The position numbers and the translations under genes were made by a program. Under the pieces are notes generated by a model. It saw only the letters and a list, made by a program, of their open reading frames with translations. It had not been told where the DNA came from and ran no database searches. A stretch of DNA of 11,349 nt from an uncultured Verrucomicrobiota bacterium. GTDB taxonomy: Bacteria > Verrucomicrobiota > Kiritimatiellia > RFP12 > UBA1067. The stretch lies in assembly GCA_947305825.1 (NCBI GenBank), contig CAMZET010000024.1, forward strand, positions 1 through 11,349. The letters run 5' to 3'. Shown here one piece after another: positions 6,304 through 11,349 of this stretch (position 1 is its first letter; every line of letters begins with the position of its first letter).

Positions 6304-6334
6304 GGAACGGACGCCTCGTCCGTTCCCCTTGGGG
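6304..6334. repeat. 10-bp perfect inverted repeat plus CCCCTTGGGG
   Basis: GGAACGGACG-CCT-CGTCCGTTCC (6304-6326) forms a perfect 10-bp stem with a three-base loop, immediately followed by the palindrome CCCCTTGGGG (6325-6334). It lies between the divergent dxr and comM promoters. No U-tract follows on either strand, so a classical terminator is unlikely; a dispersed palindromic repeat or protein site is more plausible. Confidence 0.6.
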
Positions 6335-6386
6335 CTAGTCGAACGGCGTCTATGGCGCTTAGTGTAAATCCCCGTCGCTGCGTCGC

Positions 6387-6428
6387 TGCGTTTCATTTTA
6401 AACGATGCCTTGCGTTTCATTTTAAACG
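6387..6428 (+). repeat. 18-bp direct repeat upstream of the comM promoter
   Basis: TGCGTTTCATTTTAAACG occurs at 6387-6404 and 6411-6428 (period 24). The second copy is the upstream part of promoter module B; the first is an extra copy absent from the yraN promoter. Each carries the dyad CGTTT-N6-AAACG, so the comM operon has two operator-like sites where yraN has one. Confidence 0.7.
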
Positions 6429-6486
6429 CTCTTTAATACATGATTAAACGGTACGCAACGCAAAAAATATGAGATAATATACGCGC
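6411..6486 (+). promoter_or_regulatory. Shared 76-bp promoter module, copy B (comM operon)
   Basis: The counterpart of 3274-3349. It contains the dyad GCGTTT-N6-AAACGC (6412-6429), TTAAAC at 6422, a degenerate TTAATA at 6433, TTAAAC at 6444 (again 11-bp steps), and the core GATAATATACGCGC (6473-6486). The distance from the last box to GATAAT is 23 bases in both copies, while the 15 bases at 6451-6465 are not conserved. The predicted start near 6485 gives a ~67-base leader to comM. Confidence 0.75.
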
Positions 6487-6492
6487 TCGCCG

Positions 6493-6507
6493 GGGCTCCG
6501 CGAGCCC
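6493..6507 (+). promoter_or_regulatory. 5' leader hairpin of comM
   Basis: GGGCTC-CGC-GAGCCC is a perfect 6-bp stem with a three-base loop just after the predicted transcription start, matching the position of the hairpin in the yraN leader although the sequences differ. Confidence 0.45.
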
Positions 6508-6551
6508 GGGTGCAGGCAAGACAATCGATATAAAGCAAAGGAGGTGACGCA

Positions 6552-8099
6552 ATGTTGGCAAAATGTTATTCCGGCGCTATTTCCGGCGTGGACGCCAATG
6601 CCGTGGAGATAGAAGTCAGCGCATATGTGGCGCAAGAGCCGTCGTTCCGCATCGTCGGACTTCCCGATGTCGCCGTGAGGGAAGCGAGAGACCGCGTGCT
6701 GAACGCCATCAAGTCCTCCGGATACAAATTGAAGTACAGCCAGAACGTGACGGTGAATCTGGCGCCGGCCGACGTGCGCAAGGAGGGCCCGATTTACGAT
6801 TTGCCGATTGCAGTCTGCCTCGTAAAGGCGATGGGCATGCTCGCGACCGAGCGTCTGGCGGACTATGCGCTTGTCGGCGAGCTGGCGCTAGCGGGCGAAG
6901 TCAGGCGCATACGCGGCGTGATTCCCATAGCGCTGGCCATGAAGCGGCTCGGCAAGAAGGCCCTGCTCGTGCCGAGGGAAAACGCTGCGGAGGCCAGCAT
7001 AGTCGGGGGCATAGACATAATCCCGGTATCGTCGCTTCGCGAGGCTGCCGCGTTCCTCGCCGGCGAAGTCCACATCGACAGCGTGTTCACCGATCTCGCC
7101 GCGCTGGCCGAAACTCCCGGCGCGCGCGGCGACGATTTTGCCGACGTCAAGGGGCAGGAGACGGTGCGACGGGCCGTGGAAGTCGCCGTCGCCGGCGGCC
7201 ACAACATCTTGATGATAGGCTCGCCAGGCTCGGGAAAGACCATGATTGCGCGGCGCATTCCTTCCATACTGCCGCCGATGACAGCCGATGAAATCCTCGA
7301 GACCTCGAAAATCCATTCGGTCGCGAGCGCATCCAAGGGCGGAGGCGTGTTCATAACGAAACGCCCGTTCCGCGCTCCGCACCATACGGTCAGCACGTAT
7401 GGCCTTTTGGGCGGCGGCACGCACCCGTTCCCGGGCGAAGTGTCGCTCGCCCACAGGGGCGTCCTGTTCCTCGACGAGTTCGCCGAGTTCCCTCGCCAGG
7501 CCCTCGAAGTCCTCAGGCAGCCCCTCGAAGACGGCCATGTCGTCGTCTCCCGCGCCGCAGCCGCCTGCGACTTCCCTTCGCGCTTCATGCTCGTCGCCGC
7601 CATGAACCCCTGTCCCTGCGGATACTACAACGACCCAACCCACGAATGCCGCTGCGCCACTTCCCAAATCTACCGCTACCAGCACCGCATCTCCGGCCCG
7701 CTCCTCGACCGCATCGACATACAGATAGGCGTCTGCCCGGTAAAGGCCAGGGAGCTCGACTCCTTGTCTAACGGCGAATCGAGCGCCGCCATGCGCGAAC
7801 GCATAGTCGCCGCCCGCGAACGGCAGAAGGAGCGCTACAAAGACCTGGACGTGCTGACCAACGCCGAGGTGAAAGGACGCGACCTCGCGGACGCCTGCCG
7901 CCTCACCGCCGAAGGACGCGACGAAGTGCGACGCACCATCGAAGCGCTCAAACTATCGGCGCGCGCGTACGACAGGATTTTGCGCGTGTCGCGCACCATC
8001 GCCGATTTGGCCGGGCGCGATGCCGTCAGCCAGGCCGACGTGTTCGAGGCTGCCAGTTACCGCAGGCTCGATGCTCAGGAAGATTCATATTGGGTGTAG
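6552..8099 (+). CDS. comM: ComM/YifB Mg-chelatase-like AAA+ ATPase
   Basis: A 515-residue AAA+ protein of the YifB/ComM family. The N-terminal ChlI-like domain (1-180) includes SFRIVGLPDVAVREARDRV. The ATPase core has Walker A GSPGSGKT (223-230), Walker B VLFLDEF (304-310), the family segment RPFRAPHHTVS (271-281), a CPCGYY...CRC cysteine cluster (C354, C356, C366, C368) and SGPLLDRIDI with the arginine-finger region (381-390). The C-terminal domain ends at about 510. In Vibrio and other competent bacteria ComM is a hexameric branch-migration helicase that integrates donor DNA during transformation. ATG 6552 is preceded by AAAGGAGGTGA (6537-6547), a near-complete anti-16S match. It leads the comM-DUF2851-comEC operon. 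Confidence 0.95.
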   Translation: MLAKCYSGAISGVDANAVEIEVSAYVAQEPSFRIVGLPDVAVREARDRVLNAIKSSGYKLKYSQNVTVNLAPADVRKEGPIYDLPIAVCLVKAMGMLATERLADYALVGELALAGEVRRIRGVIPIALAMKRLGKKALLVPRENAAEASIVGGIDIIPVSSLREAAAFLAGEVHIDSVFTDLAALAETPGARGDDFADVKGQETVRRAVEVAVAGGHNILMIGSPGSGKTMIARRIPSILPPMTADEILETSKIHSVASASKGGGVFITKRPFRAPHHTVSTYGLLGGGTHPFPGEVSLAHRGVLFLDEFAEFPRQALEVLRQPLEDGHVVVSRAAAACDFPSRFMLVAAMNPCPCGYYNDPTHECRCATSQIYRYQHRISGPLLDRIDIQIGVCPVKARELDSLSNGESSAAMRERIVAARERQKERYKDLDVLTNAEVKGRDLADACRLTAEGRDEVRRTIEALKLSARAYDRILRVSRTIADLAGRDAVSQADVFEAASYRRLDAQEDSYWV

Positions 8100-8123
8100 T
8101 CTTTATTTGCGGATAGTCTTTAT
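8097..8123 (+). repeat. 10-bp direct repeat across the comM stop
   Basis: TAGTCTTTAT occurs at 8097-8106, where its first three bases are the comM stop codon, and at 8114-8123 (period 17). It fills much of the 51-base gap before the DUF2851 gene. No hairpin or terminator is visible in this gap, which supports read-through into the next gene. Confidence 0.55.
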
Positions 8124-8150
8124 CGGAAGCAAACATGAAAGGAGGCTGAA

Positions 8151-9350
8151 ATGTTCAAGCTGTCATTTCCTGAATGCGACGCGAACGGCGGCGCGGAGCA
8201 CCTCACCGAGAAACACGTGCAGGCGCTGTGGTACGACCGGGAGATGCGTCCGGATGGACTTGCCGCAATCGACGGCGAGCGGGTAAGCGTAATCGACCCC
8301 GGCGAATGGAACCTGGAGGCAGGTCCGGACTTCCTGGGCGCGGTGCTCGAAATCGGGCAGGAGCGACGAAGGGTCTGCGGCGACGTGGAAATACATCTGC
8401 GGCCTGGCGACTGGACGGCGCACAGGCACGGCGACGACCCCGCATACCGAAACGTCGTGGCCCACGTCACCTGGTACAGCGGCACCCCGCCGGCTTCGCT
8501 GCCGCCGGGGACGGTCTCCATACCAATCGGCCGCCTGGTTTCGGAGCAGACCGGGTTCTCGCCGGAGCACATCGACCTCGCGGCGTACCCGTTTTCGCGC
8601 ATTTCCGGGAAGCCGCCGCCGTGCCGTGAACTCGTCGGCAGCTCCCCCGCCCGCGCGATGGCCGTCCTCTCGGCGGCTGGGGCGCGCCGCCTGCACACAA
8701 AGGCTTCACTGTTCGCCGCGAAACTGGCGGAAAGCGGCGCCGACCGCCTCCAAATACTCTACGAAGAAATCATGGCCGTCCTCGGTTACAAGCGCAACGC
8801 GCGCGCATTCCGCAGCATAGCCAGAATGCTCCCTCTCTCCGCGCTGCGCACCGAACCGCAAATAGCCGAGCACGCTTTCATGTGCGCCTCGGAGTTCGTC
8901 GCGTTCGACTGCCGTTCGACGCGCCCGAACAATGCGCCGCTGCGAAGGCTCATGGCCGCCGCCAACTTCTTCCCCCGCCATTCCATCGAGCCGCTGGCGA
9001 ACATAGTCTCGTTCGGAAAGGCCGATTTGCGCCTTGCAATCAGCTTGCTGACCAAAGACGGCCTCATGGGCGCGCGGCGCGCGGCCGCTGTCGTCACCAA
9101 CGCCGTCGTCCCAATGGCGATTGCGGAAAAACGCCTCGCGGCAGCGCCGCCCTGGCTCCCGCCGGAGGACCTCTCGTCCCCGATGCGCCTGACCGCCATG
9201 CGCCTGTTCGGGCGCGACCACAATCCGTCTTCGCTGTATTTGCGCAACGGCCTCCTGATGCAGGGGCTGCTGCAAATCCACCGCGAGTTCTGCCTGGAAC
9301 TCTATCCAGACTGCGTGCTGTGCGCCGTGTCGGCGCTTGGGGTGGCATGA
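8151..9350 (+). CDS. DUF2851 family protein
   Basis: A 399-residue protein of unknown function, recognised by NLEAGPDFLGAVLEIG (54-69) and GDVEIHLRPGDWTAHRH (77-93), the hallmark block of DUF2851, followed by a VVAHVTWY strand. The conserved D60, D78, E80, H82, D87, H91 and H93 look like a metal or catalytic cluster, and the D...E pattern is reminiscent of restriction-like nuclease folds; this is speculation. A cysteine trio C381, C388, C391 lies at the C-terminus. There is no signal peptide or membrane helix, so it is probably cytoplasmic. ATG 8151 has AAAGGAGG five bases upstream. It lies 51 bases after comM, and its TGA overlaps the comEC ATG as ATGA, so it is tightly coupled to a DNA-uptake channel gene. 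Confidence 0.9.
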   Translation: MFKLSFPECDANGGAEHLTEKHVQALWYDREMRPDGLAAIDGERVSVIDPGEWNLEAGPDFLGAVLEIGQERRRVCGDVEIHLRPGDWTAHRHGDDPAYRNVVAHVTWYSGTPPASLPPGTVSIPIGRLVSEQTGFSPEHIDLAAYPFSRISGKPPPCRELVGSSPARAMAVLSAAGARRLHTKASLFAAKLAESGADRLQILYEEIMAVLGYKRNARAFRSIARMLPLSALRTEPQIAEHAFMCASEFVAFDCRSTRPNNAPLRRLMAAANFFPRHSIEPLANIVSFGKADLRLAISLLTKDGLMGARRAAAVVTNAVVPMAIAEKRLAAAPPWLPPEDLSSPMRLTAMRLFGRDHNPSSLYLRNGLLMQGLLQIHREFCLELYPDCVLCAVSALGVA

Positions 9351-10831
9351 CATGCAAAACGACTATAATTGGCGTGGAGCGGCGCTGGCTGGCGGTGTGC
9401 GCGGCGCTCGCGGTCGGTGAATACGCCGGGCTTAGGCTGGCTGGTTTCGCCTCGCTGTGGCCGGCGGCGGCACTCCTTGCCGCCGTCGCCGCCTTGCTGG
9501 GGCACGGCTTTTCCGTCCGCTTCTGGTGGATTGCGGCGACGGCGCTCGCGGGGTTCGCGCTTGCTTTGCGCTCCGCAGCCGAATTCGAGAATACCGTCGG
9601 CGCGGCGGCCGAGCGCTGCCGGACAGAGCCCGTCGAAATCGCGGTCGTCGCGACGGAAGACGCCCGCCTTTCGCGCGGCAAGAGACGGCCCGCCCTCTAC
9701 GCCTCTTTCGCGTGCCTGTGGGGGAGGCAGGACTTGCGCGTGGTGGCCGAACTGCCGTCCGACTTCCCGGAATGCGAGGCCCCGAAAGCCGGCGAACGTT
9801 GGAATTGCGTAGGCTACGTGCAGCGGGGAAGGGACGGCCACGTCTCCAGCCGCCCCATGATGTGGGTCAGGGGTAAGCGATGCAGTGCGCGGCGATTGGC
9901 GCCGCCAAGCCCCGTCAGACGCGCCATCGGGAGACTTCGCGGCAGCATCTCCGCCCGCCTCGCCATTGGCCTCGAGAACGAACGCGAAGCGCTGGCGCTC
10001 AGCCGCGCCATTCTCCTGGGCGACCGCAGAGGGCTTTCTCCGCGCACAAAACAGACGTTCATCGACTCCGGCACCATACATGTATTCGCCATTTCCGGCC
10101 TTCACGTCATGGTGATAGCCAAGACCCTGATGTTTTTGAGCGCATTCACGTTCGTAAGCATACGTTTTTCCGGGGTGCTGGTAATGCCTGCGGTGTGGCT
10201 TTACGTGGAAATAGCGGGCGGGCAGCCGAGCGCGGTGCGCGCGGCGACGATGGCCACGTTCGCGAGTGCGGCGCCGCTGTTCTTCCGACGGACAAACTGG
10301 CTCGTCGCCTGGGCGCTCGCCTTCCTCTCGGCTCATATACTCAACCCGTTCAACCTCGTCCGCGCCGGAAGCGCGTTCTCTTTTGTCGTCATGCTTGCGC
10401 TGGTGCTGTTTTCACGGACGTTCGAAGAGCTTTGGAAGGGCAGGTTGATGCAGTCGCTGGGGGTGTCGTTTCTGGCTTGGGCGGCCGGCGTGCCAATAGC
10501 GGCGAGGCTCTTCGGCCGCATTGCCGTCTCCGGCATAGTCGGGAACGTGGCGATGGTGCCGGCGGCGATGGCTGCCACCGTCTCCGCTCTCGCCGGCGTC
10601 TCGCTGTCGCTTTTCTCCGACAGCGCCGCCGTCTGGGCGAATGCCGCCGCCGGCGTAATCCTAAAGGCCATGGCATTCATGGCGCTGGTCTCTTCCAGAC
10701 TCCCGTTCTCCCATTTCACCGTCGAGAGATGGAGCCTTGCGGAATGCGCGGCCTGGTATGCCGGTCTGATTGCCCTGATGCGCCTGGCGAGCATGGTGGC
10801 GGAGCGCAGAAGGAGCTTCGTGTACGTCTAG
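9347..10831 (+). CDS. comEC: ComEC/Rec2-family DNA-uptake channel, short form
   Basis: A 494-residue polytopic membrane protein. Hydrophobic N-terminal helices (12-80) are followed by a soluble DUF4131-like segment (about 90-175), then the competence domain with AILLGDRRGLSP (221-232), the signature HVFAISGLHVMVI (245-257), QPSAVRAATMAT (293-304) and NPFNLVRAGSAFSFVVML (333-350). ComEC forms the inner-membrane pore that carries single-stranded DNA into the cytoplasm. Full-length relatives of 700-800 residues have a C-terminal metallo-beta-lactamase-like nuclease domain; this one ends at FVYV right after the last helices and has none. The start ATG 9347 overlaps the DUF2851 stop (ATGA) with GGGGTGG upstream, and the alignment of domains supports it over any earlier in-frame codon. 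Confidence 0.92.
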   Translation: MTCKTTIIGVERRWLAVCAALAVGEYAGLRLAGFASLWPAAALLAAVAALLGHGFSVRFWWIAATALAGFALALRSAAEFENTVGAAAERCRTEPVEIAVVATEDARLSRGKRRPALYASFACLWGRQDLRVVAELPSDFPECEAPKAGERWNCVGYVQRGRDGHVSSRPMMWVRGKRCSARRLAPPSPVRRAIGRLRGSISARLAIGLENEREALALSRAILLGDRRGLSPRTKQTFIDSGTIHVFAISGLHVMVIAKTLMFLSAFTFVSIRFSGVLVMPAVWLYVEIAGGQPSAVRAATMATFASAAPLFFRRTNWLVAWALAFLSAHILNPFNLVRAGSAFSFVVMLALVLFSRTFEELWKGRLMQSLGVSFLAWAAGVPIAARLFGRIAVSGIVGNVAMVPAAMAATVSALAGVSLSLFSDSAAVWANAAAGVILKAMAFMALVSSRLPFSHFTVERWSLAECAAWYAGLIALMRLASMVAERRRSFVYV

Positions 10832-11034
10832 TCGTTGTCGCTCCGGCAATAAACCTGAACGTCGCAGTTGGTTGTTTATCGCAGAGCGTCCAGCCCACTC
10901 CGGGGGAATGTGCATTCAGATAACTTGGAGTGACCTTGTTTTCTCGCACGGAGCCTTGGAGCCTCGGAGGGCTTTGTTGCCTTTTCTTCAATCGACTCTG
11001 CCCATTCTGAGCCTCTGGGAATTCTTCTGTTGCC

Positions 11035-11166
11035 AAGTTTCAGGCAAGATGCAGAGGCGCAGAGGAAGCCGCACAAGGCAATTCCGCTGCTCCAGGCGTC
11101 ATGTTCGCAGGGAGCGCTGCATTTTTTAGGCGTTTCTCCGTGCCTCTCAAGTCTTGCCTATAACTT
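11035..11166. repeat. 132-bp element with imperfect terminal inverted repeats
   Basis: The left arm at 11035-11067 reads AAGTT, two bases, AGGCAAGA, three bases, AGAGGCGCAGAGGAA. The right arm at 11133-11166 read in reverse gives AAGTT, two bases, AGGCAAGA, four bases, AGAGGCACGGAGAAA. About 25 of 28 compared positions match and two of the three differences are G-U compatible in RNA. The interior (~65 bases) encodes nothing. It could be a miniature inverted-repeat element or a long structured RNA hairpin; no target-site duplication is apparent. Confidence 0.55.
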
Positions 11167-11179
11167 ACCAGTTACAAAC

Positions 11180-11196
11180 CGGGGGGCAATCCCCCG
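11180..11196. repeat. GC-rich hairpin
   Basis: CGGGGG-GCAAT-CCCCCG makes a 6-bp stem with a five-base loop, 14 bases beyond the inverted-repeat element. On the - strand it is followed by a short TTTGT, so it might act as a weak terminator for transcription coming from the right, but no gene there can be seen. Confidence 0.35.
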
Positions 11197-11216
11197 TTCA
11201 ATCCCGATACTTCCGA

Positions 11217-11246
11217 TTCTACACGGTTACACGTTCTACACGGTTA
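11217..11246. repeat. 13-bp direct repeat
   Basis: TTCTACACGGTTA occurs at 11217-11229 and 11234-11246 (period 17), within gene-free sequence. No function is evident. Confidence 0.6.
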
Positions 11247-11349
11247 ATCTTCTTCTCCACATCTCCACCTCTACATGGCCAATCTTTTTCCCACTCTCTG
11301 CCTAGTGCTGAAAGCGAGCGTTAGCGAGCGCATTGGGCAAATCGGAGTT

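Larger units (their letters stand above)
10832..11349. other. Gene-free region with repeats
   Basis: About 520 bases after comEC with no ORF showing protein-like composition on either strand, and lower GC than the genes. A weak stem AGCCTT/GAGGGCT at 10952-10973 followed by TTGTTGCCTTTT could terminate the comEC operon. Phrases such as CACGGAGCCTTGGAGCCTCG (10948-10967), GCAGAGGCGCAGAGG and CTCCGTGCCTCT recur, and AGCGAGCG is doubled at 11313-11330. The separate repeats inside are listed individually. It looks like decayed or structured noncoding DNA. Confidence 0.65.

Noticed and set aside
5105..6367. + strand open frame of ~420 codons
   Set aside because: Antisense shadow of dxr, whose catalytic motifs are complete on the - strand.
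8882..9346. N-terminal extension of comEC back to ATG 8882
   Set aside because: This stretch is DUF2851 coding sequence read in another frame; ATG 9347 with the ATGA overlap begins the real membrane protein.
11030..11305. 91-codon + strand ORF in the terminal region
   Set aside because: It runs through both arms of the inverted repeat, has no ribosome-binding site, and its composition matches no protein family I recognise.
1..11349. tRNA, rRNA, CRISPR array, transposase, integrase or attachment site
   Set aside because: No clover-leaf, regularly spaced repeat series, DDE or tyrosine recombinase motif was seen on either strand.

Overview
The window reads as 11.3 kb of GC-rich chromosome from a Gram-negative bacterium: it has an outer-membrane FadL-type porin, an RseP site-2 protease and a DUF2851 protein. 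The gene content, the Asp-type YbeY and the DUF2851-ComEC pairing suggest the PVC superphylum, perhaps Kiritimatiellota or Lentisphaerota. That placement is an inference; there is no rRNA marker here. No tRNA, rRNA, CRISPR array, transposase or prophage gene was seen.

Layout. Left (1-1236, + strand): the last codons of an upstream gene, a SWIM zinc-finger protein, a 53-codon ORF that looks like the missing SWIM C-terminus in another frame, and ybeY (rRNA maturation endoribonuclease). Next (1170-3084, - strand): a two-gene operon, an OmpP1/FadL porin followed one base later by a TetR-family regulator, with a near-consensus sigma70 promoter whose -10 lies inside an 18-bp palindrome, a likely TetR operator. 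Centre (3397-6207): yraN (+) runs tail to tail into rseP (-), which follows dxr (-) in the classical dxr-rseP order. Right (6552-10831, + strand): comM/yifB, a DUF2851 gene and comEC in one operon. The final ~0.5 kb (10832-11349) has no credible gene and holds several repeats, including a 132-bp imperfect inverted repeat.

The most notable signal is regulatory. A 76-bp promoter module upstream of yraN (3274-3349) recurs without any indel upstream of the comM operon (6411-6486): 34/40 identity in its upstream half and 20/21 around the -10, separated by a 15-base variable spacer. It carries a dyad GCGTTT-N6-AAACGC, three TTAAAC-type boxes spaced exactly 11 bp (about -63, -52 and -41), no recognisable -35, and the core GATAATATACGCGC. 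Each copy is followed by a short GC hairpin at the expected mRNA 5' end and then a strong Shine-Dalgarno. Because comM and comEC act in natural transformation and yraN is a nuclease-fold gene often found near comM/dprA, the two units may form a co-regulated DNA-uptake regulon that includes DUF2851. The alternative is that this is simply a common promoter class in this lineage; a genome-wide motif scan would separate the two.

Secondary signals are a near-leaderless dxr promoter (extended -10 TGGTATAAT nine bases before the ATG), a ComEC without its metallo-beta-lactamase-like domain, and short direct repeats with a 17-bp period at three places.
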